A stretch of DNA of 64,000 bases from a virus, in IMG/VR virus record IMGVR_UViG_3300029984_000001, positions 1 through 64,000 of that record; one strand, 5' to 3'. The notes under the pieces were generated by a model, which had not been told where the DNA came from, searched no databases, and saw only the letters and a program-made list of their open reading frames with translations. A program made the translations under genes and the position numbers. Shown in pieces: positions 27,624 through 36,058 of the stretch (the first letter of the stretch is position 1; each line of letters begins with the position of its first letter).

Positions 27624-27992
27624 ATGATAAAAATTGATGAAAAACACACTAGTTTAGATTATATGAAATTTATATATAATATTATAACTACATTTAAAAT
27701 GAATGATAAATCTATAAAACATTTTAGAATAAATGTTCAGTTAGGTGAAGATGTAGATATGAGAGTATCTTATGTATATGGAGATTATATGTTATTTGAT
27801 GTGATAGATATAATAATAGATAAGGATATAAATAAACTTGTAGAAAATATAGAAAAATCATCTCCTGATTTTATAAAATTTATAAGTTCTTTAATTAAAG
27901 AACCTACAGTTTTTGATTTATTGATTATTACTATTTTACATGAAATCGGACATTTAAAATTATCATTAAAATTATCTAATAACGACAAATGA
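27624..27992 (+). CDS. Zincin-like protein (HEIGH), apparently truncated
   Basis: 122 residues, ATG 27624 behind AAAGGAG. ITILHEIGHLKLSLK at residues 102-116 holds His106-Glu107-x2-His110. The frame stops at 27990-27992, only 13 residues past the motif, which is too short for a normal zincin. Coding-like sequence continues in the other two frames (MRLYEQD, then YRLLPKEVYSDMYAYSNF) up to the frame used at 28111. The gene is probably broken by several small indels, with its 3' half at 28111-28620. Confidence 0.6.
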   Translation: MIKIDEKHTSLDYMKFIYNIITTFKMNDKSIKHFRINVQLGEDVDMRVSYVYGDYMLFDVIDIIIDKDINKLVENIEKSSPDFIKFISSLIKEPTVFDLLIITILHEIGHLKLSLKLSNNDK

Positions 27993-28110
27993 GATTATAT
28001 GAACAAGATTAACCATACCTTAGAAGTTTCTATAGAAAATATATTCAATTCATCAGAAAAAAAATATAGATTATTGGTACAGACTATTACCAAAAGAGGT
28101 ATACAGTGAT

Positions 28111-28620
28111 ATGTATGCTTATTCTAATTTTATAAAAGTACATAAGATGTTAAATAAAGAAAAAATAGTAGATAGTATAATAGAATTACCACACTTATTA
28201 GAAGACAGATCTGATGTTAATATAGTAAATAAAATAATATCACAAAAATTAAATTTTAATAAATATATTATTACATATGGTAAAGAAAATATAATAAACA
28301 CAAAAGAAAAATCTATTAAGATAAATTTGAAAGGAAATTTAAAATATAAAAAAGAATTAGATAATTTTATAAATAGTTTTGGTAATCAAAAAAGAGTAAT
28401 TCAAAGTCTTATATATAAATTATCAATATTACAAGAATATATATTCCTTGAAAGTGATTTATATTATATTTATAGAAATTTATTAAACAATATTGGAACA
28501 TGTTTTGATTTGGAAGTAATTGATATGAATAGATATGCTGAATTGATGGCAGTAATAAATTTATTTGAGTATATTGATAAAATAAACAAAGTAGATATAT
28601 CTGATTTAAGAGAGGATTAG
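28111..28620 (+). CDS. Probable 3' fragment of the broken zincin gene, 169 aa
   Basis: ATG 28111 has only a weak, distant GAGG upstream. Upstream codons in the same frame read DYWYRLLPKEVYSDMYAYSN with no stop for about 18 codons, suggesting that translation originally entered from the 5' side. The helical protein ends with a second acidic run. It may be an independent small gene, but the lack of a good start and of any promoter favours a remnant fused in the past to 27624. Confidence 0.5.
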   Translation: MYAYSNFIKVHKMLNKEKIVDSIIELPHLLEDRSDVNIVNKIISQKLNFNKYIITYGKENIINTKEKSIKINLKGNLKYKKELDNFINSFGNQKRVIQSLIYKLSILQEYIFLESDLYYIYRNLLNNIGTCFDLEVIDMNRYAELMAVINLFEYIDKINKVDISDLRED

Positions 28621-28639
28621 TTTCCTCTCTTTATTTTTT
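28609..28639 (+). terminator. Rho-independent terminator
   Basis: AGAGAGGA / TCCTCTCT stem with ATTTTTT. The stop codon of the 28111 frame lies in its loop. Confidence 0.8.
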
Positions 28640-29042
28640 ACATTTAATATAAAATAATTATAGTTATCTGTTTAGAAAATAACAATATAGGTATATACAT
28701 ATCATTTGGTATATGGTTTATATGTTTTCACAGCTATCCCAAATAGGTACTAAAAAGTAGTTGTAACTTTCTATTGTTAGATTCACATAAATGTAAAAGA
28801 TAAAACACAAATAGAAAAGTAAATAGATTAATAAATAAATCATTAGAAAAATATATTATTAGATAATAAAATTCATTATTATAGATACAAATAAATAAGA
28901 AAATCATAAACCACATTTATTAATCAGAATGATTAATAAATAAAATTGAACTTGAATATAGCATAATACAACAGTTCAACTGAAATACAAGCAAAGATAC
29001 TGACTTGGTCTTCAGACCAAGTAAAATGAAGAACGATACTGA

Positions 29043-29213
29043 TATTCCATAGAAAGTTTTAGTATAGATAATAAGAATGAGAAAACAATAACTTATCATA
29101 TTGTATTGGCTTATGACGATTTCAATATAGAAGAATATTTAAATAAAAAGATGAAAACTGAAGGAATAACATCATTTGAGATATCTAGAATAGTATCTAA
29201 CAAAGAACAATAA
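29043..29213 (+). pseudogene. Coding remnant without a start codon
   Basis: 56 sense codons open to TAA 29211-29213, reading SIESFSIDNKNEKTITYHIV and LAYDDFNIEEYLNKKMKTEG among others. A stop precedes it and there is no ATG or ribosome-binding site until far inside. Composition and Asn/Glu/Lys content are typical of genes here, and a terminator follows at the usual distance. It looks like the 3' end of a lost gene. Confidence 0.45.
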
Positions 29214-29233
29214 TTATACTATTACGAATAATT

Positions 29234-29267
29234 GATAAGGGTTTACACTCTTATCTTTTATTTTTTA
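29234..29267 (+). terminator. Rho-independent terminator
   Basis: GATAAG / CTTATC hairpin with a GGTTTACACT loop, then TTTTATTTTTT. It supports the view that a gene once ended just upstream. Confidence 0.7.
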
Positions 29268-29379
29268 TATATTTAGTATATTATCTATACTTATCAAATA
29301 GATAAGCTGAATAATATATTTATATACATAAGGACAAACATTAGATTACAATATATAGAAGAAAAGGGAGATGTGTATT

Positions 29380-30012
29380 ATGAATATTATAAAAAGAGAT
29401 GGAAGAAAAGAAGTAGCAGTATCGCATAAAATAATAAATGCAATGATAATGTCTACTAATGGTCAAAAAGGATATGATCATTATAAATTAACATGTTTGG
29501 GAATGAGTTGTTTAGATGAAATAATAGAAAAGTATGGAAATGATTCTACAATAGAAGTAGACACAATTCATGATGAAGTAATAGATTTTTTAAAGAAAAA
29601 TCATTTATATGAATTAGCAATAAACTATTCTGAATATAGAGATGATAGATCTAAATGTAGGATGAAGAATAGTGAATTAATGAAAATGGTATCAGGTTTA
29701 TCAAAAGAAACTAATCGTGGAAATGCAAATGTGGGTAATAATTTTAGTTCGAAATTATTAATGATTGCATCTGGTGCAAATAAATGTAGTGTACTAGGAG
29801 AAATGCCAAAAGAAATAGCAAGACTTCATGAAGTAGGAGATCTATATTATCACGATTTAGATAGTTTTAACCTTACCACAAATTGTTTACATATACCAGC
29901 AGCTAAGACACTTAGTAAAGGCTTTAACACTGGTTATGGATACATTAAACCTCCCCAAAGGATAGAATCAGCATCAGATTTAATCTGTATACTAATACAA
30001 TCCGTACAGAAT
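29380..30012 (+). CDS. nrdD: Anaerobic ribonucleoside-triphosphate reductase NrdD, exon 1
   Basis: ATG 29380 is preferred: AAGGGAG ends 9 nt upstream, whereas the in-frame ATG 29371 touches it. The first residues (IIKRDGRKEVAVSHKIINAM) are an ATP-cone regulatory domain. The exon ends at VQN, codon AAT at 30010-30012. Joining it to exon 2 at 30509 gives VQNDQYGGVSIPD, which matches the conserved QNEQxGGxSIP region of class III reductases. Unspliced, the frame would stop at 30016-30018. Spliced, exons 1-3 encode about 703 residues, a normal NrdD length. The enzyme makes dNTPs under anaerobic conditions; the activase NrdG was not found in this window. Confidence 0.9.
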
Positions 30013-30508
30013 AATTGAATTGTTCCCTCATATGGTAACATATGTTGAATAACCCTGTGAACCTAGATATCTAGGGTGTGTATATAAGTCTAGAGATATA
30101 TGCTAACGGTAGAAGTGAAATAAGATTGATTGCACGACAATTGTAATCCTTTGAGAAATAAGCGAATAAGCTTCGTAAGAGAGCCTGAAGATCCTTTGAT
30201 AACTTCTAAGGATAGCTGGTAATAGCCGTGCTAAATTACATAATTAATATTATGTATAAATGTGAAACGAGTATCTGAAATCTATACACTAAGAGTTGTC
30301 TTAGTTGAAAATAAGGTATTAGAAATAATACACGAAGAAAGTAAGAGTAGGGATAAGTTTAGAGACTTATATGGTATATAATAATTGGTTTTATTATATG
30401 TCACCGAAGTGCAGGGTATCCTATAACAAATACTTATAGGATAATGATATAGTCTAGTCCGATAATTTTAAATTATGTTAAAGTATCACGAAAGTGACGG
30501 TATAATAG
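30013..30508 (+). ncRNA. Group I self-splicing intron 1 in nrdD, 496 nt, without endonuclease
   Basis: Boundaries follow group I rules: the exon ends with T and the intron ends with G, and they restore the NrdD frame exactly. Core elements: P-like GCTAACGGT (30102-30110) pairs with Q-like AGCCGTGCT (around 30223-30232) through ACGG/CCGT for P4; R-like TTTAGAGACTTATATGG (about 30358-30374) pairs through AGACT with the S-like GATATAGTCT (30446-30455) for P7. No open reading frame of useful length lies inside. Long stretches match intron 2. Confidence 0.85.
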
Positions 30509-31018
30509 GATCAATACGGTGGAGTAAGTATTCCTGATCTAGATAATACGTTAGGATTCTTTGTAAATCTAACAAAAGCAGAAATTCTAGAAGAAATGAA
30601 TGAAGATGAAACAGAAGTAACAAAAGACAAATTAGATAGAAAAGTAAGAAAGAAAACTAGACAAGCTATGCAAGGTATTTGTTATAATCTTAATACAATG
30701 CATTCAAGAGCTGGTTCACAAGTTCCTTTCTCTTCAGTTAATTTAGGATTACCTTTAGATGATGACGCTGCATTAGTGTGTGAGTTATTTTTAGAAGAAT
30801 TTGATAAAGGAATGGGAAAAGGAAGTCCTCTAATTTTTCCTAATGTTGTCTTTACTGTTAAAGATGGTGTAAATAGGAAAGAAGGAGACCCTTATTATTA
30901 TCTATATAAATTAGCATGTAAAGTTGCATCTAAGAAGATGAATCCAACTTTCTTAAATATAGATGCTGATTTTAATTTAGAATATTATAATAAAGGTATT
31001 GTTGCACAAACTATGGGT
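30509..31018 (+). CDS. nrdD: NrdD, exon 2
   Basis: Frame begins DQYGGVSIPD and ends VAQTMG at GGT 31016-31018. It carries the central barrel segment, including QGICYNLNTMHSRAGSQVPF. Joined to exon 3 it makes MGCRTQVLSNINGS; MGCR is the conserved motif that, as I recall, carries the thiyl-radical cysteine of class III enzymes, so intron 2 separates the glycine from that cysteine. The intron's first codon is TAG, so unspliced message would stop here. Confidence 0.9.
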
Positions 31019-31464
31019 TAGGTTACGAGCAGCCCATATAAAACCTCATGAACCTAGAAATCTAGGGTGTATATACGAGTCTAGAAGTATATGCTAACGG
31101 TAGAAGTTGAATAAGATTGGTTATAGAAAAGTGATTATAACCCTACTAGAAATAGTAGTCCATAAACGAAGTAGCTTCGTAAGAGAGCCTAAGGTCCTTT
31201 TTTAATAAGGATAGCTAGGGAATACCGTGTCTGTTAATATAATTTTTATTATAAAAATGAGATGTAACGACTAGTTGAAATCTATATATCAGAGAGAAAT
31301 ACTTTGATTGAAAATAAGGTATAATTAACATTATACACGAAGAAAGTAGACGTAGCAAGAAACTCGGTGAAAGTCCGTAATGCGAAGTATGAGGCTTATT
31401 ATATATGGTAACAGTATATAATAATGAAGAGATAGTCTGTTTAATATTAAAATATTATTAAGCG
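31019..31464 (+). ncRNA. Group I self-splicing intron 2 in nrdD, 446 nt, without endonuclease
   Basis: The exon ends in T (GGT) and the intron ends in G (GCG) before TGT CGT ACT (CRT). Core elements parallel intron 1: GCTAACGGT near 31093-31101 with TACCGTGT near 31223-31230 for P4, and GAGGCTTA near 31391 with GATAGTCT 31431-31438 for P7 (one G-U pair). Segments such as ATCTAGGGTGT and CTTCGTAAGAGAGCCT are shared with intron 1, so the two arose from a common ancestor. Confidence 0.8.
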
Positions 31465-32433
31465 TGTCGTACTCAAGTATTGTCGAATATAAACGGGTCT
31501 GCTGGACCTACAGGTAGGGGGAATATTGGAAATACAACGATGAATCTACCAAGATTAGGAATCTTATCTAATAATGATATAGATAAATTCTTTGAATTAT
31601 TAACAAATTTATTAGAAGAATGTAAGAATTCCTTACTATATAGAAAAGATGTATTATCAAATCTAAAAGTAAAAGATCTACCATTTATAGCAGGGCAAGA
31701 ATTATTCTTAGGATCTGAAGGATTAAAAGAAACAGATTCTATATTACCTATATTAGAACAAGGAACTTATGGTATGGGATTTGTAGGGTTAGCAGAAACT
31801 CTAGTAGCTTTATTAGGAGTGCATCATGGACAAACATTAGAAGCTAGAGAATTAGGTGAAAAAATAAATGGTTTTATAAGAGAGAAAGCAGATTATTATA
31901 CTACTAAATACTCCTTAAATTTCAGTGCATATGCTTCTCCAGCTGAGGAAGTATCTGGGAAACTTTGTAAAAGTGATATAAAGAAATTTGGTATTATAGA
32001 GGGTGTAAATGATAAAGAATTCTATACAAATGGATTTCATATACCTGTAGATTTCCCTATATCAATTATGAATAAAATACAAATAGAAGCACCTTATCAT
32101 AAAATGTGTAATGGTGGTCATATATCATATATAGAGGTAGATGATTATCCAACTCCAAAATTAGTTGAAAAGGTTGTAACAAAATCATTCACTGAAACTA
32201 ATATAGCTTATATAGGAATCAACTTTCATATAAGATATTGTAAAGAATGTGGAACTCTTTTACATGGAGAATCAAAATGTGATTGTGGGTCTACTAGTAT
32301 TCAAGGTATTTCTAGACTTACAGGATATTTAGGTCTTGATGAAAGATTTGGAGAGACAAAATCAAAAGAAAGATCTTTAAGAATTAATCATAATTCAGAT
32401 CATGCAAAAGTATATAATAATGTAAAGAAATAA
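31465..32433 (+). CDS. nrdD: NrdD, exon 3 with glycyl-radical and zinc site
   Basis: Starts in frame at TGT 31465 (CRTQVLSNINGSAGPTGRGN), runs through TINLPRLGI-type sequence (TTMNLPRLGI) and ends at TAA 32431-32433. Near the C-terminus are the four zinc cysteines (CKECGTLLHGESKCDC) followed by SRLTGYLGLDERFG, the RxxGYL-type glycyl-radical loop. All features expected of an active class III reductase are present across the three exons. Confidence 0.92.
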   Translation, partial: CRTQVLSNINGSAGPTGRGNIGNTTMNLPRLGILSNNDIDKFFELLTNLLEECKNSLLYRKDVLSNLKVKDLPFIAGQELFLGSEGLKETDSILPILEQGTYGMGFVGLAETLVALLGVHHGQTLEARELGEKINGFIREKADYYTTKYSLNFSAYASPAEEVSGKLCKSDIKKFGIIEGVNDKEFYTNGFHIPVDFPISIMNKIQIEAPYHKMCNGGHISYIEVDDYPTPKLVEKVVTKSFTETNIAYIGINFHIRYCKECGTLLHGESKCDCGSTSIQGISRLTGYLGLDERFGETKSKERSLRINHNSDHAKVYNNVKK

Positions 32434-32440
32434 TCTAATA

Positions 32441-32470
32441 GAAACAGGAGAAATCCTGTTTCCTTTTTTG
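32441..32470 (+). terminator. Terminator after nrdD
   Basis: GAAACAGGA / TCCTGTTTC stem with a GAAA-type loop and CTTTTTT tail. Confidence 0.85.
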
Positions 32471-32484
32471 TAAATAAAAAATAT

Positions 32485-32507
32485 TATAGTTATATATTAT
32501 ATCTATG
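32485..32507 (+). promoter_or_regulatory. Candidate phage promoter (conserved motif)
   Basis: TATAGTTATATATTATAT then CTATG, a full consensus match, 26 nt before the next ATG. Confidence 0.7.
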
Positions 32508-32532
32508 AAGAAAGGGGATTAAAAGAAATAAA

Positions 32533-32835
32533 ATGATAGAAGAAATTATAAACGGAGATTCAGACCCCAGAGATTTATCATTAAATAATTTAAAGGAGGA
32601 TTTAGTATTAGAAATAAATTATGAATTTTATAGTGAAAAATTAAATAAACTTAAACTTATAATTGGATATGAAAAATTATTTATTAATAAAAATCTATCT
32701 AATACTAATAACGATTTGTTATCTATTAGAAGAAAACAAAATATGATAAACGGGTTGAATTTTGTTATAGACAAAATCGACAGTAGATTACGACGTCTTA
32801 AATACATACAATACGAATATGTAGAAGAAAATTAA
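32533..32835 (+). CDS. Hypothetical helical protein, paralogue of the next gene
   Basis: 100 residues. GGGG lies about 12-15 nt upstream of ATG 32533, a rather long spacing. Shared pattern with the product of 32917: DLSxxxxKxLVxxI, then RRKQ or KRKQ, xxLNxxIxKIDxxLxxLxYI. Both are exactly 100 residues, so this is a recent tandem duplication. Helical; function unknown. Confidence 0.75.
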   Translation: MIEEIINGDSDPRDLSLNNLKEDLVLEINYEFYSEKLNKLKLIIGYEKLFINKNLSNTNNDLLSIRRKQNMINGLNFVIDKIDSRLRRLKYIQYEYVEEN

Positions 32836-32838
32836 AAT

Positions 32839-32868
32839 AAAAGGGCAATTATTGCCCTTTTATTTTTA
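32839..32868 (+). terminator. Rho-independent terminator
   Basis: AAAAGGGCAA / TTGCCCTTTT stem and TATTTTT tail. Confidence 0.85.
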
Positions 32869-32916
32869 ATGAGATAAACAAAGGAGGGTAATAAAATTAT
32901 AAAAGAGGTGTGAAGA

Positions 32917-33219
32917 ATGCTTGAAAAATTATTAAAAAACAAAATTGATATTCATGATTTATCAGATAAGCAAATGAAAATACTTGTAGAGGATATATGT
33001 AAAGTAGATTGCATATTAACTCTAATACATATCAAATGTATATTTACTTTTGAGAAAAATAATATTAAGAAAAGGTTAGATTATTTATCTAATTATATTG
33101 GATATGATGGTTTTTTAGAAGAGAAGAGAAAACAAAAAAGATTTATATTATTAAATCAAATCATACATAAAATTGATTTAAGTTTAGATAACTTAGAATA
33201 CATAGAAGAATTAAATTAA
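32917..33219 (+). CDS. Hypothetical helical protein, second copy of the tandem pair
   Basis: 100 residues, ATG 32917 behind AAGAGGTG. Aligns end to end with the product of 32533 at the positions listed there, although overall identity is low, so the duplication is not brand new. Three cysteines lie in the centre and are absent from its partner. The DHH gene follows 21 nt later. Confidence 0.75.
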   Translation: MLEKLLKNKIDIHDLSDKQMKILVEDICKVDCILTLIHIKCIFTFEKNNIKKRLDYLSNYIGYDGFLEEKRKQKRFILLNQIIHKIDLSLDNLEYIEELN

Positions 33220-33240
33220 AAAATGAGGGAGAGATTTATT

Positions 33241-34518
33241 ATGTGTAAACAAAAAGACTTAGTACAACAATCAATTGAGGATAAAACATATTCAAATTTT
33301 CATGAGGCTATTAGAAAAATATTTACAAAAGAATACTTCTATAAAGATTATGTTGATAATTTTACTGAACATGAAAAAACTTTTTTAATTAATCTTAAAG
33401 ATTTAAGAGTAAGACTTAGAGAATTCAATTATCCAGTACATAATATAAGTAGGCTTGGTGAATATAATGATTATAAAGATATTTTTGTAGTATATCATGA
33501 AGCTGATATAGATGGTCATAGTGTAAAAATAATCAACGGTCTATTAAATAATGGTGATATGTCTAATACTTTTGGTTGTGATGTAAGAGCTGATGAAGCT
33601 TTTGATATTATAAAAGAAAAATTAGATGAAGGTATGTTTGTAATAGTTGCAGATTTAAACTTTACAGAAGAATATGCTGAAAGAGTAGAAAATGAATTAG
33701 ATACTTCAAGATTTATATTATTAGATCATCATGGACATGCTATGTATTTAAATCAATATGATTGGGCTTTTGTGTTATCTCATGATGAAGAAAGTTTATA
33801 TTTATCTTCTGGTACTTTATTGTATTCTATGTTTTGTGTTGCTAACTTTAATTGCAATTTAATATTAGATACAATAATAGATTTAGCAATGAATACTGCT
33901 TTGTATGATACTTGGTTCTGGTCTTCTAATTTTGATTATACTAGAGAATTATCTGAAAAGTATTTTGGTAATAGACCAGAAGATATATGTATGTTATTTA
34001 AATCTATGAGTAAAGATAAATATGCTCAACATGTTTTAAATAATATTAATAATTTTCATGATATATTTGATAATGATGATAAATTAAAAATAAAATTTAT
34101 GAGAGATATGACTAGAAAAACTATTTATAGATATTACCATAATATGAGAATAGTAAACATTGATGATAAAAAGATTGGAATAGTATTTGGAGATAATGAA
34201 GTTTCTGCTGTTGGTAATTTTATTTTAAGAGCTAATAGAGAATTATCTTATTTTGCTATGGTAAATTTAAATAGTAATCAAATATATCTTAGATGTAGAA
34301 ATGATTATGATGTAAAAGAAATTGCTATTAGGAATGGTGGAGGAGGTCATACTCAAGCTGCTGGATTCCCTATGATTGATATATTATTTAATGATAAATT
34401 CTTAATAGATTTATTATCAAAAACACATCAAGTAGAAGAAGATTGTTTAGCATCTATTAAAATGATAAAAGATTGTGCAGAATTTGATGAAGATACTAAA
34501 GTATATAGATTAAGATAA
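33241..34518 (+). CDS. DHH/DHHA1 phosphoesterase (NrnA/RecJ-like)
   Basis: 425 residues, ATG 33241 behind GAGGGAGAG. Motifs of the DHH family in order: YHEADIDGHS with the metal-binding acids near residues 86-90, IVADLNFTE, LLDHHGHA with Asp162-His163-His164, and the C-terminal DHHA1 substrate-binding motif GGGGHTQAAGF near 365-375. Such enzymes hydrolyse short oligoribonucleotides, pAp or cyclic-dinucleotide products, or degrade single-stranded DNA (RecJ). The length fits a NrnA/GdpP-like soluble form better than RecJ. Which substrate it uses cannot be told. Ends at a terminator. Confidence 0.85.
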   Translation: MCKQKDLVQQSIEDKTYSNFHEAIRKIFTKEYFYKDYVDNFTEHEKTFLINLKDLRVRLREFNYPVHNISRLGEYNDYKDIFVVYHEADIDGHSVKIINGLLNNGDMSNTFGCDVRADEAFDIIKEKLDEGMFVIVADLNFTEEYAERVENELDTSRFILLDHHGHAMYLNQYDWAFVLSHDEESLYLSSGTLLYSMFCVANFNCNLILDTIIDLAMNTALYDTWFWSSNFDYTRELSEKYFGNRPEDICMLFKSMSKDKYAQHVLNNINNFHDIFDNDDKLKIKFMRDMTRKTIYRYYHNMRIVNIDDKKIGIVFGDNEVSAVGNFILRANRELSYFAMVNLNSNQIYLRCRNDYDVKEIAIRNGGGGHTQAAGFPMIDILFNDKFLIDLLSKTHQVEEDCLASIKMIKDCAEFDEDTKVYRLR

Positions 34519-34530
34519 TTAGTTATTTAT

Positions 34531-34560
34531 TCTAGGAGGATTTCTATCTTCCTAGATTTT
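34531..34560 (+). terminator. Rho-independent terminator
   Basis: TCTAGGA / TCCTAGA stem with a long GGATTTCTATCT loop, then TTTTAT. Confidence 0.6.
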
Positions 34561-34593
34561 ATATGAATAAATTTTTAAGAAGAGGTGTATTAA

Positions 34594-34740
34594 ATGAAAA
34601 AATTATTAAAAAATATTAACAAACAAGAAATTAAAAAGAAAGCTATTATGGGTGCAAAAGCAATGATTGTTAGAACAGTAGTAAGAGCTGTTACTAATAA
34701 ACAAAATAGAAAGAGATTATATGAACTATGTATTAGATAA
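34594..34740 (+). CDS. Small basic protein, possible detached N-terminus of the first AAA+ ATPase
   Basis: 48 residues, ATG 34594 behind AAGAGGTG, stop TAA 34738-34740. The sequence is very basic and helical (NINKQEIKKKAIMGAKAMIV). It overlaps the next gene by 20 nt in the +1 frame. In the third AAA+ gene (37092) a similar basic helical segment is joined to the ATPase in one frame, so this may be the N-terminal piece of a split gene, or a separate partner protein. Confidence 0.6.
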   Translation: MKKLLKNINKQEIKKKAIMGAKAMIVRTVVRAVTNKQNRKRLYELCIR

Positions 34741-35692
34741 TACAGCCGAAGGTCTATATATAAATCAATATAATCATAGAGAAGATTATAATAATATCAT
34801 TGTATGGTTATATAGTTTAAATAATAAAAATCTAAATAATAATATAAATACAACTGTAACTTCATATGGAAATAATAGTACTATTAAAGATGGTACTTAT
34901 AAAATAATACATAATAAATGTTTGATAATAGTAGAGGCAGGTCATCTTGGTCTTGATCAAGAGACTTCTATATATAAAGAAATTAAAATAAATATATTAG
35001 GTTCTAATAATAAAACCATTATAAAAGATGCTTATAAAACTATTAAAATAGATAGTGAATCTTGTATCCAATTAGAAAGAAGAAATGGACAACCTGTATC
35101 CATTGCTAAAAGAAAATTAGATACTATATTTAGTGATCAATTTGATGAAATAAATAATCTAATAATAAAATGGAAGGATCAACAAGATGTATTTAGAGAA
35201 CATGGTATGGCATTTAAAACAGGTATATTGTTACATGGGGTTCCAGGAACAGGAAAGACTTCTATAGTTAGAGCTATAGCTACAGAATTTAATATGAATA
35301 TAATGTATGTTAATGTAGCTACAATAAAAGCTCAAGATATAGACTATATCAATATTAGAAATAACAGTATTTTACTATTAGAAGAAATAGATTTAATGAA
35401 AGATGACGAAGATTATAAAAAGAAAGTAAGTTCTTTATTATCTTTATTAGATGGAATTACAAGTCCTAATAATTGTATCATAATAGCAACAAGTAATTAC
35501 ATAGATGCAATTGATGAAAGACTAGTGAGAAAAGGTAGATTTGATAATATAATAGAGGTTACTAATATTTGTAGACATACCGCTATTAGAATGTGTGAAA
35601 GTTTCAATATAGATCCTGTACTTGTATTAGAAGAGGGTAAAAAATCTTTTAATCCTAGTGAATTACAAGATAAAATATTAAAAATAATATAA
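34721..35692 (+). CDS. BCS1-like AAA+ ATPase, first of three
   Basis: 323 residues. ATG 34721 has only AGAAAGAG upstream, so coupling to 34594 is likely. Residues 1-120 are a divergent BCS1-type N-terminal domain. The AAA+ core follows: GILLHGVPGTGKTS (Walker A, about 173-180), SILLLEEIDLM (Walker B), IIATSNYID (sensor 1) and DERLVRKGRFDNIIEVT (arginine-finger region). No transmembrane segment. BCS1-like ATPases remodel or translocate folded proteins; the phage role is unknown. Confidence 0.8.
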   Translation: MNYVLDNTAEGLYINQYNHREDYNNIIVWLYSLNNKNLNNNINTTVTSYGNNSTIKDGTYKIIHNKCLIIVEAGHLGLDQETSIYKEIKINILGSNNKTIIKDAYKTIKIDSESCIQLERRNGQPVSIAKRKLDTIFSDQFDEINNLIIKWKDQQDVFREHGMAFKTGILLHGVPGTGKTSIVRAIATEFNMNIMYVNVATIKAQDIDYINIRNNSILLLEEIDLMKDDEDYKKKVSSLLSLLDGITSPNNCIIIATSNYIDAIDERLVRKGRFDNIIEVTNICRHTAIRMCESFNIDPVLVLEEGKKSFNPSELQDKILKII

Positions 35693-35710
35693 TCATAATG
35701 GGGTGTTAAA

Positions 35711-36058
35711 ATGAATAAAACTGTAATAAAAGAATTTTTAATTAAAGAAGCGAAGAAAGAAATCAAAAAACAATTAGTGAATACTATATTTAGTAATAAT
35801 AATAAAAAGAAAGTAAAAGATTTAATATTCTCGAAAATATCATCATCTTATAAAGTATCTACAGTTAAAAATACTATATCATTAGAATATAAATTCTTAA
35901 TACACTGGATTAGAGATATAAAAAATAAAGAACTTTATAAAAATTTAAAACAATTCGAAAATAATGATGTCATGTTATTAGAAAATGGGGAATATAAAAT
36001 ATTATATGAAAATAATTTAATATTAATAAAATCATATACAGATGATATGTACATATAA
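35711..36058 (+). CDS. N-terminal domain of the second AAA+ ATPase, encoded as a separate frame
   Basis: 115 residues, ATG 35711 behind TGGGG. Matches the N-terminal part of the 37092 product: basic helices at the start and WIRDI near residue 75 against WLIKT there. It ends with YTDDMYI in a 17-nt overlap with the next gene, which lies in the +1 frame and continues at NIIIDVIGK. Deleting one T after ATGTACATA would fuse them into a protein like that of 37092, so a frameshift split is likely. Confidence 0.65.
   Translation: MNKTVIKEFLIKEAKKEIKKQLVNTIFSNNNKKKVKDLIFSKISSSYKVSTVKNTISLEYKFLIHWIRDIKNKELYKNLKQFENNDVMLLENGEYKILYENNLILIKSYTDDMYI

Larger units (their letters stand above)
28640..29379. 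other. Long non-coding stretch before nrdD
   Basis: About 740 nt with no convincing intact gene. Contents: AT-rich sequence; a perfect 8-bp hairpin ACTTGGTC / GACCAAGT with a TTCA loop at 29003-29022 and no T tail; a coding remnant at 29043-29213; a terminator at 29234-29267; and a weaker motif-like TTTAGTATATTATCTATAC at about 29269-29287 that may drive nrdD. No tRNA cloverleaf was seen. Confidence 0.6.

Noticed and set aside
28640-29040. A third intron or tRNA in the long gap
   Set aside because: No GCTAACGGT-like core, no cloverleaf or T-loop sequence found.
30013-31464. Group II introns in nrdD
   Set aside because: No GUGYG 5' end, no domain V-like AGC hairpin near the 3' end; P/Q and R/S elements and T|...G| ends fit group I.
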